Made by a program: the position numbers and the translations under genes. 30,817 bases of DNA from a virus: IMG/VR virus record IMGVR_UViG_3300035698_003352, positions 1 through 30,817 of that record. One strand, written 5' to 3'. A model generated the notes under the pieces. The model saw only the letters and a program-made list of their open reading frames with translations. It had not been told where the DNA came from and searched no databases. Positions within the stretch are counted from its first letter, which is position 1. Each line of letters opens with the position of its first letter. Shown here piece after piece: positions 23,518 through 30,218 of this stretch.

Positions 23518-23554
23518 GTACCTAGTATACGCACAACGTGACGCACCCTGTCAA
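23518..23554 (-). promoter_or_regulatory. Leftward promoter, candidate leaderless start
   Basis: On the leftward strand: TTGACA (23549-23554 as TGTCAA on +), 19 bases, TATACT (23524-23529), then six bases to the ATG at 23517. The spacer is longer than the ideal 17. Transcription should start at or next to the A of the start codon. A 12-base-spaced pair of ACGCAC elements (23529-23534, 23541-23546) and an inverted CGTGAC/GTCACG (23537-23542, 23563-23568) may bind a regulator. Confidence 0.65.
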
Positions 23555-23589
23555 CACATTTAGTCACGAATCTTTCCCGACATTGGTCC

Positions 23590-23618
23590 TTGACACGTCT
23601 GGCACGATCTGCCACCAT
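23590..23618 (+). promoter_or_regulatory. Rightward early promoter, candidate leaderless start
   Basis: TTGACA (23590-23595), 17 bases, then a weak -10 CACCAT (23613-23618) and the ATG at 23626. The -35 is perfect, the -10 matches the consensus at the most conserved A and T. There is no Shine-Dalgarno before the ATG, so the mRNA is probably leaderless. A weak -10 could make this promoter depend on activation or easily repressed. Confidence 0.55.
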
Positions 23619-23633
23619 CTGCCACATGCAGAT
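23600..23633. promoter_or_regulatory. Palindromic operator pair at the XRE gene start
   Basis: Two inverted repeats with 5-base spacers: TGGCA/TGCCA (23600-23614) and ATCTGC/GCAGAT (23617-23633). The second spans the ATG. A direct repeat ATCTGCCAC (23607, 23617) links them. They cover the -10 and start of the rightward promoter, so a protein bound here would block it. The XRE protein encoded next is the obvious candidate. Confidence 0.6.
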
Positions 23634-23838
23634 CAATCGAGTCACCCTCACCGAGTTCCGAAAGCGAGCATCACTGAGCCAAAAGGAACTCGCCGACCTC
23701 GCCGGCATCGACCGGACCACCATCACCAGAATCGAAGACGGCACACGATCACCGACAGACATGCAGATCATTGCACTCGCCACGGCGCTCGTCCTTCCGG
23801 TTGCAGCCATCGCCACCGCCGAAGCGGTCGCAGCATGA
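23626..23838 (+). CDS. XRE-family HTH regulator (repressor or Cro-like)
   Basis: 70 residues from ATG 23626; earlier frames lack a good start. HTH of the XRE/Cro type: residues 18-37, LSQKELADLAGIDRTTITRI, followed by EDGTRSPTDMQIIALATAL. It is a single domain with a short Ala-rich tail and no dimerisation domain of the CI type. Placed between divergent promoters and on palindromes, it probably represses one or both. It could be the immunity repressor or a Cro-like switch; the sequence cannot tell. It begins the rightward early operon. Confidence 0.85.
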   Translation: MQINRVTLTEFRKRASLSQKELADLAGIDRTTITRIEDGTRSPTDMQIIALATALVLPVAAIATAEAVAA

Positions 23839-24044
23839 CCGCCACACGATTCACGGTAGGCATCACGGCGGCCGAAGTGTTCCCGAGGTTCACCGGGGCC
23901 AGCAGCGGGCAGTACGGGCTCACCGGCGACAACTCCGTCTACCTGTACGGCACGCCCGACGAGATTTGCGGTCTCGCTGCCCGCCTGATCGCCGCCGCCT
24001 ACGAAGCCGAAGCGCTGACAGCATCGAAGCAGGCAGCCTCATGA
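23835..24044 (+). CDS. Early-operon small protein
   Basis: 69 residues, ATGA overlap with the regulator. Short alpha/beta protein (TRFTVGITAAEVFPRF, GASSGQYGLTGDNSVYL, DEICGLAARLIAAAYEAEAL). No known family recognised. It is the first gene translated after the regulator in a stop-start chain. Confidence 0.6.
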   Translation: MTATRFTVGITAAEVFPRFTGASSGQYGLTGDNSVYLYGTPDEICGLAARLIAAAYEAEALTASKQAAS

Positions 24045-24262
24045 ACGACGCCAGCATGATCGAGGTCGACCACGTGGTGCGTCGCCCGCACTGGGACGGC
24101 TCGCACAGCCTCATCGTCACCCACGCCACCGACACCGAGTTCCACGGCAGCTGGGTGCTCATCGTCGGCGGATCGATCTTTGCCGGTCCAGTCTCGCCGC
24201 ACCCGTGGCCGCAAGATGGCCAATGGGTCTCGACCGTCATCCGTAAGGCGGTGGCAGCATGA
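24041..24262 (+). CDS. Early-operon small protein
   Basis: 73 residues, ATGA overlaps on both sides. It starts with an acidic/polar segment, then HVVRRPHWDGSHSLIVTHAT and SWVLIVGGSIFAGPVS, a short all-beta layout. A weak similarity in outline to the N-terminal part of the neighbours at 24259 and 25911 is possible. No known family recognised. Confidence 0.55.
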   Translation: MNDASMIEVDHVVRRPHWDGSHSLIVTHATDTEFHGSWVLIVGGSIFAGPVSPHPWPQDGQWVSTVIRKAVAA

Positions 24263-24597
24263 CCGCCGCCTACGTCCCGCAAGCAGGCCACCGGATCACA
24301 CGCCCCACCTGGGCTCAGAGGAACTACGTCGACGTCCTGGTCGTGGACCGAGGGAACGTCTTCGGATACGACCAGGACGGTTACCCGAGGACCTACACCG
24401 ACAATGTCACCGATTTCGTCAAGGTTGAGAAGCCCCGCCTGCTGCCAGAGGGTTGGCTCGCCGTAGACCACCGAGACGATCAGGTCGAAGCGTTCGACGT
24501 CTTCACTGTCGCCTGCGATTACTGGGCCGACTCCGACATCTACCGAATCTGGTCCGACGCTGACGGCACGCCACGCATCGAGCGGGTGGCAGCATGA
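24259..24597 (+). CDS. Conserved early protein, paralogue of 25911 product
   Basis: 112 residues, ATGA overlaps at both ends. Its opening (AYVPQAGHRITRP), the central KVEKPRLLPEGWLAV and its end (IWSDADGTPRIERVAA) parallel the gene at 25911 (KYTPQVGDIVRS, KVEPVKPLADRWYYS, IWTDDDGTDHAKIVRPS). The two arose by duplication or were acquired together. The beta-rich first half resembles a small SH3-like or barrel domain. Function unknown. Confidence 0.6.
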   Translation: MTAAYVPQAGHRITRPTWAQRNYVDVLVVDRGNVFGYDQDGYPRTYTDNVTDFVKVEKPRLLPEGWLAVDHRDDQVEAFDVFTVACDYWADSDIYRIWSDADGTPRIERVAA

Positions 24598-24791
24598 CCG
24601 CCAAGTACGTCTCCCAGGCGCAGTGTGCGCGAATGCTCGGCATCGGCACCAAGAAGCTCCGCCGCCTTGTCGCAGCCGGCGTCATCGTCCCCATCGACCT
24701 CGGCGACCACGGCAACCCCGTCTACAGCCTCGACCGGATCGCCGCAGCGGAACAACGGCTCGGCGAACTCGACGCAGAACGGCGGGCGTGA
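24594..24791 (+). CDS. Excisionase-like winged-HTH protein
   Basis: 65 residues, ATGA overlap. The pattern YVSQAQCARMLGIGTKKLRR, then AGVIVPIDLGDHGNPVYSLD is a MerR/excisionase-type winged helix: helix, turn, recognition helix, then a wing ending in the Y-S-L-D-R-I block. Such proteins act as recombination directionality factors or small regulators. Its location in the early operon, away from int, fits a role in prophage excision during induction. The assignment needs experiment, since MerR-like wHTH also occurs in simple regulators. Confidence 0.6.
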   Translation: MTAKYVSQAQCARMLGIGTKKLRRLVAAGVIVPIDLGDHGNPVYSLDRIAAAEQRLGELDAERRA

Positions 24792-24904
24792 TGATCCCAC
24801 TGACACCCCGCACCCGCTGGATGATGTTGTGGAATCCGACCGTCCGTTGGTTCGTGAAGGCATCGAACGCACCGTGGCCCGAGCCGCTGGGGGTGGACCG
24901 ATGA
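24791..24904 (+). CDS. 37-residue protein
   Basis: Begins one base into the stop of the preceding gene (TGATG) and ends in an ATGA overlap. It reads IPLTPRTRWMMLWNPTVRWF followed by a short Pro/Trp-rich tail. Rich in Trp, Arg and Pro, no clear domain. Support comes from the coupled starts on both sides. Confidence 0.5.
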   Translation: MIPLTPRTRWMMLWNPTVRWFVKASNAPWPEPLGVDR

Positions 24905-25233
24905 TCCCCGACCACATGCTGCACTACACCCCCAGCCCGTACGGCGGACACTGGAGACTGGAATGCCTCCCCCACGGCCAGCACTTCAGCGCCGACATCG
25001 AGGAGTGGCACGGGACAGCGGACGAACTTGAAGCCAACGGCGTCACCGTCGATCGGTCCACCTGCTGGGTTCACGACTGGCTCGACAACGCCGAAGCCGA
25101 AGAGGACTGGATGCGTGACAATGACTGGCCCGAGGATGGCCCGTGGCCCGTGGACTGCTCGTTCTCCGGATCCCTGGACGTCCAGTACGTACCCCCTGGT
25201 GTTCCCAGTGCCACCGCCGAGGCCAAGTCATGA
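24901..25233 (+). CDS. Early acidic Trp/His-rich protein
   Basis: 110 residues from ATG 24901. Many Trp, His and acidic residues (HYTPSPYGGHWRLECLPHG, FSADIEEWHGTADELEA, NAEAEEDWMRDNDWPEDGPW). It looks like a compact alpha/beta domain with a charged linker. No known family recognised. Overlaps both neighbours by four bases. Confidence 0.58.
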   Translation: MIPDHMLHYTPSPYGGHWRLECLPHGQHFSADIEEWHGTADELEANGVTVDRSTCWVHDWLDNAEAEEDWMRDNDWPEDGPWPVDCSFSGSLDVQYVPPGVPSATAEAKS

Positions 25234-25463
25234 GCGCCGGCTTCATTGCGTGGCTCGCCATCGACGCAGCACTGATCGCCGTCATCTGCGTGACCCGCAC
25301 ACTCACCCGACGCGACCGGGCACGCAACGCCGACATGGCAGGCCGTATCGCCGCCAACGAGGCGCTGATGTGCATCAAGGGCGAGGCCTTTCGTGCGTAC
25401 GACGACGGTGCCATGAGCGCCGCAGACCTCGCCGACGTCAACCGCTGGGAGCTGCAGCGATGA
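25230..25463 (+). CDS. Small membrane protein
   Basis: 77 residues. A single hydrophobic span near the N-terminus (about 4-22, GFIAWLAIDAALIAVICV) is followed by a charged cytoplasmic-type domain (TRRDRARNADMAGRIAAN, GEAFRAYDDGAMSAADL). Membrane proteins in early operons can act in superinfection exclusion, but nothing here shows it. Confidence 0.6.
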   Translation: MSAGFIAWLAIDAALIAVICVTRTLTRRDRARNADMAGRIAANEALMCIKGEAFRAYDDGAMSAADLADVNRWELQR

Positions 25464-25678
25464 CGACCGCCGACGACCTCTGGTACGCCAAGCGCAGGAA
25501 GGCACTGGCCTTCCGTAAGCGCCCGAAGACCCACCACGCGCCGCCTCGTGCATACGTCGAATGCACGTGTCTCAGCGCCGACGAGTGCCACCAGCATTCC
25601 GAATCCGCCCGACTCGCCACGCGGGCACGCCAAGACCGCAAGAACACCGAACGACGACAAGCAAGGGGCAACCAATGA
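25460..25678 (+). CDS. Small basic protein with CxC motif
   Basis: 72 residues, ATGA overlaps at both ends. It is basic (YAKRRKALAFRKRPKTHHAP), with CTC at 35-37, C43 and nearby His (ECTCLSADECHQHSES) that could bind a metal. The end is Arg/Lys/Gln-rich. It could bind nucleic acids. No family recognised. Confidence 0.55.
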   Translation: MTTADDLWYAKRRKALAFRKRPKTHHAPPRAYVECTCLSADECHQHSESARLATRARQDRKNTERRQARGNQ

Positions 25679-25914
25679 ACGGCCTACACCTCGAACCGCC
25701 ACCACTGCCCGAGCCGGCGGACTACCGGGGAGTCGACCTGCTGTGGACGGTCGCCGTTCTCGTCGGCCTGATCGCTTTCGCAGTCATCTGTGCCGTCGAG
25801 AACCCGTCCGGCGCCGTCGTCCTCGGAGTGTTCTGGCTCCTCGCGATCGCACTCAACCTGGCGTTACGCGCCGACCGACTCAACCAACAACGCAACCAAG
25901 GGGAAACGAAATGA
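25675..25914 (+). CDS. Small membrane protein with two spans
   Basis: 79 residues from ATG 25675. Two hydrophobic segments (about 24-41, LLWTVAVLVGLIAFAVIC; about 47-64, GAVVLGVFWLLAIALNLA) flank a short loop. The N-terminus is polar and Pro-rich (LHLEPPPLPEPAD), the C-terminus basic. Topology resembles holins or small pore-forming proteins, but the position in the early operon is against a lysis role. Confidence 0.6.
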   Translation: MNGLHLEPPPLPEPADYRGVDLLWTVAVLVGLIAFAVICAVENPSGAVVLGVFWLLAIALNLALRADRLNQQRNQGETK

Positions 25915-26276
25915 CCGAGAAGTACACACCGCAAGTCGGGGACATCGTCCGGAGCCAGCACTGGTACGAGTTCGACCACTGCGAAGTCCTCGATGTCGGG
26001 CGTGAGCAGATGCTTATCCGACGCTTGTCTGACGACCGCGAGTGGGCACCCCTCATCGACCAGGAGTGGGTCAAGGTCGAGCCCGTAAAGCCGCTGGCCG
26101 ACAGGTGGTACTACTCGGTCGGCGGGGGGTTCCTCGGCGGCGACAGGAACGATGGTTCCGCAGCCGAGGCGATGGCAGTATGCCTACGCCGACACGACAC
26201 GGAAGCCGACGCCGTCATCCACATCTGGACTGACGACGACGGCACCGACCACGCCAAGATCGTGCGGCCGTCATGA
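25911..26276 (+). CDS. Conserved early protein, paralogue of 24259 product
   Basis: 121 residues, ATGA overlaps. It parallels the product of 24259 at three places: KYTPQVGDIVRS at the start, VKVEPVKPLADRWYYSV in the middle and VIHIWTDDDGTDHAKIVRPS at the end. Between them is a less similar, Gly-rich stretch (GGGFLGGDRNDGSAAEAM) and a helix. A beta-barrel-like first half plus a small alpha/beta second half seems likely. Function unknown. Confidence 0.6.
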   Translation: MTEKYTPQVGDIVRSQHWYEFDHCEVLDVGREQMLIRRLSDDREWAPLIDQEWVKVEPVKPLADRWYYSVGGGFLGGDRNDGSAAEAMAVCLRRHDTEADAVIHIWTDDDGTDHAKIVRPS

Positions 26277-26446
26277 CACCGTGCACCCGATGCAACGGGT
26301 TCGGTCGCGTCGCCTGCTGGGGCTCAGCCGTCCACACGTTGCGCTGTGACCGCTGCCAGGGCCTCAAGGTCGAGCCGCCCACCGACCTGCCGGCGCACAT
26401 GCACGGCTCCCTCCAGCGTCACCCGAGCAACGGGGGCGTGGCATGA
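26273..26446 (+). CDS. Small double CxxC zinc-ribbon protein
   Basis: 57 residues, ATGA overlaps at both ends. It starts with CTRC (4-7) and has C15 and CDRC (25-28): a zinc ribbon of the DnaJ/rubredoxin type spacing. The rest is polar. Such tiny zinc ribbons are frequent in actinophage early regions; function unknown. Confidence 0.6.
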   Translation: MTPCTRCNGFGRVACWGSAVHTLRCDRCQGLKVEPPTDLPAHMHGSLQRHPSNGGVA

Positions 26447-26586
26447 GGAAGGCCGAACTGCTGCTCCGGATTGATTTCCTCTTCAACAACGTCGACCTCA
26501 CGCACCGTCGCATCGACAGGCTTGAGGCTGAAGTGAAAGCCCTCAAGGACGCTCGACACACACGCTCAAACGGGCCATCACAATGA
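26443..26586 (+). CDS. 47-residue coiled-coil peptide
   Basis: Starts in the stop of the previous gene and ends in the start of the next (ATGA at both). It reads RKAELLLRIDFLFNNVDLTH and continues with a basic/acidic heptad pattern (RRIDRLEAEVKALKDARH), a short coiled coil. It may help assemble a complex with the adjacent RecE. Small, but coupled. Confidence 0.5.
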   Translation: MRKAELLLRIDFLFNNVDLTHRRIDRLEAEVKALKDARHTRSNGPSQ

Positions 26587-27443
26587 CCGTCGTTCTCGAG
26601 CAGGGCATCTACGAGATGGACGAAGCCACCTACCACGCTGACCCCGTCGTCGGCACCTCATTGTCAGCAACCGGCGCCAAGAGAATCCTCGAAGCACCCG
26701 CCAAGTACCACCACGCCCAGAACTCAGGCGAGGTCTACAAATCCGTGTTCGACTTCGGAACCGCAGCGCACACGCTCGTGCTCGGCACCGGAAGACCGCT
26801 CGCCGTCATCCCGTTCGATGAATGGCGATCCAAGGACGCCAAGCAAGCCGTGCAGGACGCCCGTGACGCTGGTGAGGTACCGATCAAGCCGAAAGACATG
26901 GCGACCGTCGAAGCGATGGCCGAACAGATCCGACAGCACCCGCTCGCCGTGGCGCTCCTCGACCCGACAAAGGGCAAAGCTGAACAGTCCGTCTTCTGGG
27001 AATGGGACGGCGACTGGTACCGGGCGCGACCCGACTTCATGGACGACCTACCGCGGGATGGACGTGATTACCTGATCGTTGTCGATTACAAGTCGACGCC
27101 GGATGCCAGCACTCGGGGATTCGAGAAATCGATCGTGAACTTCGGCTACCACGTGCAGGCCGCTCACTACTCCTCCGGTGTCACGGCTGTCACCGGTATG
27201 CCCGTCAAGTTCCTATTCATCGCACAAGAGAAGACAGCCCCGTATCTGGTCAACGTCATCGAGTTGTCGTCGGAGCTGCTGCTCATCGGCTCGGAACGCA
27301 TGGACCGGGCAATGCACGTGTGGCGCGAATGTCGACGCACCGGTATCTGGCCTGGCTACGAGGTCAAAGTGCAGCGGGCAATCGCGCCGACGCGGACGAG
27401 CGACCAGCACGAAGAAGACATGGACAACTGGCGGACGGCGTGA
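26583..27443 (+). CDS. recE: RecE-like exonuclease, PD-(D/E)XK family
   Basis: 286 residues. It should degrade one strand of double-stranded DNA to give 3' overhangs for the annealase at 28401. Visible motifs: GTAAHTLVLG (H63, the family's GxxxH), E134 in AEQSVFWEWD, RPDFMDD (D151) and VVDYKST (D168, K170), then YHVQAAHY (Q192). This order is that of the PF12684/RecE-type nuclease. 286 residues is normal for the phage nuclease domain without N-terminal extension. It is coupled to the next gene by GTGA. Confidence 0.9.
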   Translation: MTVVLEQGIYEMDEATYHADPVVGTSLSATGAKRILEAPAKYHHAQNSGEVYKSVFDFGTAAHTLVLGTGRPLAVIPFDEWRSKDAKQAVQDARDAGEVPIKPKDMATVEAMAEQIRQHPLAVALLDPTKGKAEQSVFWEWDGDWYRARPDFMDDLPRDGRDYLIVVDYKSTPDASTRGFEKSIVNFGYHVQAAHYSSGVTAVTGMPVKFLFIAQEKTAPYLVNVIELSSELLLIGSERMDRAMHVWRECRRTGIWPGYEVKVQRAIAPTRTSDQHEEDMDNWRTA

Positions 27444-28225
27444 GTGTGCAGCTATTCAAGATCGCACCTCTGACACTTCCAAGCGAAGCCGATCTAGCGG
27501 AGCACGTACACAACGCATCGTTGGCCGTGTTGGCGATAGCGGAAGATTCCGACGATCCCGACGATCTCGCTGACATCCAGACCAAGTGGGCCGCATACAT
27601 GCGGTTAGTCGACACCAGGCGTCGAAAGTCGTCCGGAAAGGCCGAAGCGGTGGCTCGTTTGATTGAGTTGAGAATCGGAGAGGTCATGGGTTCTAAGCCC
27701 TCACCGGAATGGCCACCGTCAATACCGAAGCACGAGATGCAATCGATCCGGATTATGCATCGGTTCGAAAGCGTGGCCTTGGAGCGCATTGAAAGGTCAA
27801 CCAATCAGAGTCCTTCGACCAGGAACCAGGTTCTCAAGGCCATCAGGGAGCACAGGCTAAAGCTTGGCGAGGTGCTTCCGTATCCGTCTGACGTTCGGAG
27901 GGTAGAAGCGGACCGCAAGCGGAAGATCCAGGCGCTACGGAACAAGATTGCAGCCGAAGAGATTGCTAATAAACGCGTGCGGGAACTGGAAGCTCGCAGA
28001 GCAGAGATGACAGCCGAAACGAAGCGTCTTGCGAAGATCCACGGTCGGCGGGCCGACAGCCTCTATTCCTTGATCCGGAGGGCATTGGCTGATGCTGACG
28101 CGATTCTTCCTGATGTCAACGACTACAGGGCGACCAACTGCCTACTTCGGGCAATGGACGGTCTGCGGAAAGCGGAAAGCGAAGTGCAGGACATGCTCCG
28201 CTTCAAATACCTGGAGGGCGAATGA
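27440..28225 (+). CDS. KorB/ParB-type HTH-like protein of unusual codon usage
   Basis: 261 residues from GTG 27440 (GTGA overlap), not the upstream ATG at 27320 that lies in the nuclease gene. The N-terminus holds LTLPSEADLAEHVHNASLAV, the middle a stretch with PKHEMQSIRIMHRFESVALE and STRNQVLKAIREHRLKLGEV that resembles the ParB/KorB-type HTH found in a family of actinobacterial phage proteins. The C-terminal half is a long basic helix (about 150-215), probably coiled coil. AGG, CGG, TTG and other less GC-rich codons are more frequent than in its neighbours. It could bind DNA during recombination. Family assignment tentative. Confidence 0.6.
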   Translation: MSVQLFKIAPLTLPSEADLAEHVHNASLAVLAIAEDSDDPDDLADIQTKWAAYMRLVDTRRRKSSGKAEAVARLIELRIGEVMGSKPSPEWPPSIPKHEMQSIRIMHRFESVALERIERSTNQSPSTRNQVLKAIREHRLKLGEVLPYPSDVRRVEADRKRKIQALRNKIAAEEIANKRVRELEARRAEMTAETKRLAKIHGRRADSLYSLIRRALADADAILPDVNDYRATNCLLRAMDGLRKAESEVQDMLRFKYLEGE

Positions 28226-28404
28226 GATACGAGTCCCGCACCCGATCCGAAATCAACCGTTACACGACCTGGGTCGAGATCGAACGCGACGCGGTGCCAC
28301 CAGCCGTTCAGGAACTTCTCGACCCGATCACCGTCTCAGCAGTCGTCATCGAACACCGACCCAACCACGCAATCAAGTACCGCCGAAAGCAGGCCACCAC
28401 ATGA
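28222..28404 (+). CDS. Small protein upstream of RecT
   Basis: 60 residues, ATGA overlaps at both ends. It reads RYESRTRSEINRYTTWVEIE, then PPAVQELLDPITVSAVVIE and a basic end (HAIKYRRKQATT). A short beta-rich protein. Not recognised. It lies between the KorB-like gene and recT. Confidence 0.55.
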   Translation: MRYESRTRSEINRYTTWVEIERDAVPPAVQELLDPITVSAVVIEHRPNHAIKYRRKQATT

Positions 28405-29165
28405 CAACCGACCTCGACATCCCATCCGACACCGCCATGACACCGAGCACGATCGGCGCAGCGTTGACCAAGTTCCGTCCCGTCTTCTCCAAGCTCCTCG
28501 CCGAGACCGGGATCAGCGACGAGACGTTCATGGCAACCATTGCACAGGCGTACCGATCCACGCCGAAGCTGGACCAGTGCGACATCTCCAGCGTCCTCGG
28601 TGCCGGTCTCCGTTGCGCTCAGTTAGGGCTGACCCCGAACGATCCCCGCAACCTCGCATGGATCATTCCACGTGGCCGTGAAGCGTCCTTCCAGTTGGGT
28701 TACGGCGGCATCATGGAACTCGCCCGACGTGCGGCGCCCGGCCTCCGTTTCGATGGCCGACCGGTCTACCCAAAGGACGAGTTCGACCTCGACTACGGCA
28801 AGGTCGAACCACTCACGCACAGGCCGAACCTGACCGACCGAGGCGGCGACCCGATCGCCTGGTACGTGCGTGCCATCTTCCCTGACGGCTCCGTGCAGAT
28901 CCAGGTACTGAATCGCGACGACGTCGAGTATCACCGCGGCTTCTCGAAGATGGGCAACGCCGGCATGTGGAAGACCTCCTACGACGCTGCCGCACTCAAG
29001 TCGTGCGTCGTCGCGATGAAGCGATGGCTGCCGGCGTCCCCGCAACTGGCAACAGCGATCGAGTCGGACGGCGAAACGATCAAGGTCGAGAAGGTCGAAC
29101 CGATCCCGGCCGGAGAGATCCACCACGAAGCAATCGACATCGAATCCGACGAGCGCGACGCATGA
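28401..29165 (+). CDS. recT: RecT-family single-strand annealase
   Basis: 254 residues from ATG 28401. Annealase that binds the single strands made by the nuclease and pairs complementary DNA. The RecT pattern is clear: AYRSTPKLDQCDISSVLGAGLRC-AQLGLTPN in two pieces (about 50-80), WIIPRGREASFQLGYGGIME (about 88-107), then FDLDYGKVEPLTH and WYVRAIFPDGSVQIQVLNRD. The C-terminus is acidic and probably disordered. It forms a recombination pair with the RecE-like nuclease, with two genes between them. Confidence 0.92.
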   Translation: MTTDLDIPSDTAMTPSTIGAALTKFRPVFSKLLAETGISDETFMATIAQAYRSTPKLDQCDISSVLGAGLRCAQLGLTPNDPRNLAWIIPRGREASFQLGYGGIMELARRAAPGLRFDGRPVYPKDEFDLDYGKVEPLTHRPNLTDRGGDPIAWYVRAIFPDGSVQIQVLNRDDVEYHRGFSKMGNAGMWKTSYDAAALKSCVVAMKRWLPASPQLATAIESDGETIKVEKVEPIPAGEIHHEAIDIESDERDA

Positions 29166-29557
29166 CCGGGACCGACTTCATGGAGCGTCGGGCATGCACG
29201 GCCGAGCAGCTCCACCTCTTCTTCCCAGAGCCCGCCGAGCAGCACCTAGCGAAGAAAGCCAAAGCAATCTGCCGTACATGCCCGGTCCTCAAGGAATGCG
29301 CCGCCTACGCCACGGCTCGACCTGAACTCAAGGGCGTCTGGGGCGGGCTCAGCGACAAGCAACGTAAGGCCGTACGAAGCAAAAACGGCGCCAAGAGAGG
29401 CGGTGGTGGCGTCAGGAAACCAATCATGCACGGCACGGCGGCCGGGTACAAAACCCACTACTACCGGGGCGAAAAACCGTGCGAGGAATGCCGCAAAGCG
29501 CACGCCGCAATCCACAACGAACGCCACCGGATACGCAGAGCAAAGAAGGCAGCATGA
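29162..29557 (+). CDS. whiB-like 1: WhiB-like protein with C-terminal zinc-type module
   Basis: 131 residues, ATGA overlap. WhiB proteins bind a 4Fe-4S cluster and contact the host sigma factor. The four cysteines have the family spacing C12-x24-C37-x2-C40-x5-C46, followed by GVWGG (58-62) and a basic segment. In place of the usual end, residues about 88-131 form an extra module: HGT (90-92), H99 and C107-x-x-C110, then an Arg-rich helix, like the small protein at 22801. Phage WhiB proteins can alter host regulation. Full length; fusion of the two parts. Confidence 0.9.
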   Translation: MTGTDFMERRACTAEQLHLFFPEPAEQHLAKKAKAICRTCPVLKECAAYATARPELKGVWGGLSDKQRKAVRSKNGAKRGGGGVRKPIMHGTAAGYKTHYYRGEKPCEECRKAHAAIHNERHRIRRAKKAA

Positions 29558-29955
29558 GCATCCAGTACGAACGATCCACCGAATGGCGCAACCACGCCGC
29601 GTGCAAGGACACCGACCCGAACATCATGGTGCCACCCAAAAACGCCGCCGATAAGCGCGCCCAAGCAAAAGCGATCTGCGCAACCTGCACCGTGCAGGAA
29701 CCCTGTCTCGCGTACGCCATCGCCACCGACTCGATCGGTATCTGGGCGGGCACCACGGGCGACGACCGCAGACGACGGGGAGGTGTCGCCAGAGTCGCCA
29801 AGCCGCGCCGTCGCCCGCCACTCGCACCGATCAATCACGGCACCGTAGGCGGCAACCTCGCCCACCGCCGACGCGACGAAATGCCGGTCTGCCAGCCATG
29901 CAAGGACGCCTGGAACGCCGACCGGGCAGCACGTCGGGCAGCGGGTGCAGCATGA
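29554..29955 (+). CDS. whiB-like 2: Second WhiB-like protein with C-terminal zinc-type module
   Basis: 133 residues, ATGA overlap. Cysteines C17-x24-C42-x2-C45-x5-C51 have the same spacing as in the first copy, then GIWAG (62-66), a basic segment, and the same type of C-terminal module: HGT (95-97), H104, C113-x-x-C116 and Arg-rich helix. The sequences have diverged well beyond the motifs, so this is an old duplication or a separate acquisition. Having two in tandem suggests regulation of different promoters or antagonism of host WhiB. Confidence 0.9.
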   Translation: MSIQYERSTEWRNHAACKDTDPNIMVPPKNAADKRAQAKAICATCTVQEPCLAYAIATDSIGIWAGTTGDDRRRRGGVARVAKPRRRPPLAPINHGTVGGNLAHRRRDEMPVCQPCKDAWNADRAARRAAGAA

Positions 29956-30218
29956 CCGACGCAGCGCTCATGGACGCCGACTGCATCCACGGCGGAGTTT
30001 GGTTCGAGTGCACCGAATGTGCCGCCCAGGACCAGTACGAGAAGGTTGGCGGCATCGAATGGTGCGCTGTCCACCAAGGTGTTTGGGATGAGTGTTCCGA
30101 GCACTACACGTCCGAAGGTGACGCCGTTTGCGACATGTGGTTTGTCGGTGGATCTACGTGCATCGCCGTACCCCTCTACCTCAAGTGCACCGGCACAACC
30201 GGAAAGGACGCGGCCTAG
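29952..30218 (+). CDS. Cysteine-rich early protein
   Basis: 88 residues from ATG 29952, ATGA overlap. Eight or so Cys, including C20-x-x-C23 (FECTECAAQ), with His and Trp between them (GIEWCAVHQGVWDECSEHY). Likely a zinc-binding protein with more than one site. No family recognised. It directly precedes the initiator gene (one-base overlap, TAGTG). Confidence 0.6.
   Translation: MTDAALMDADCIHGGVWFECTECAAQDQYEKVGGIEWCAVHQGVWDECSEHYTSEGDAVCDMWFVGGSTCIAVPLYLKCTGTTGKDAA

Noticed and set aside
27320-27440. ATG at 27320 as the start of the KorB-like gene
   Set aside because: It would overlap the nuclease gene by over 120 bases; GTG 27440 gives the four-base overlap used throughout the operon.
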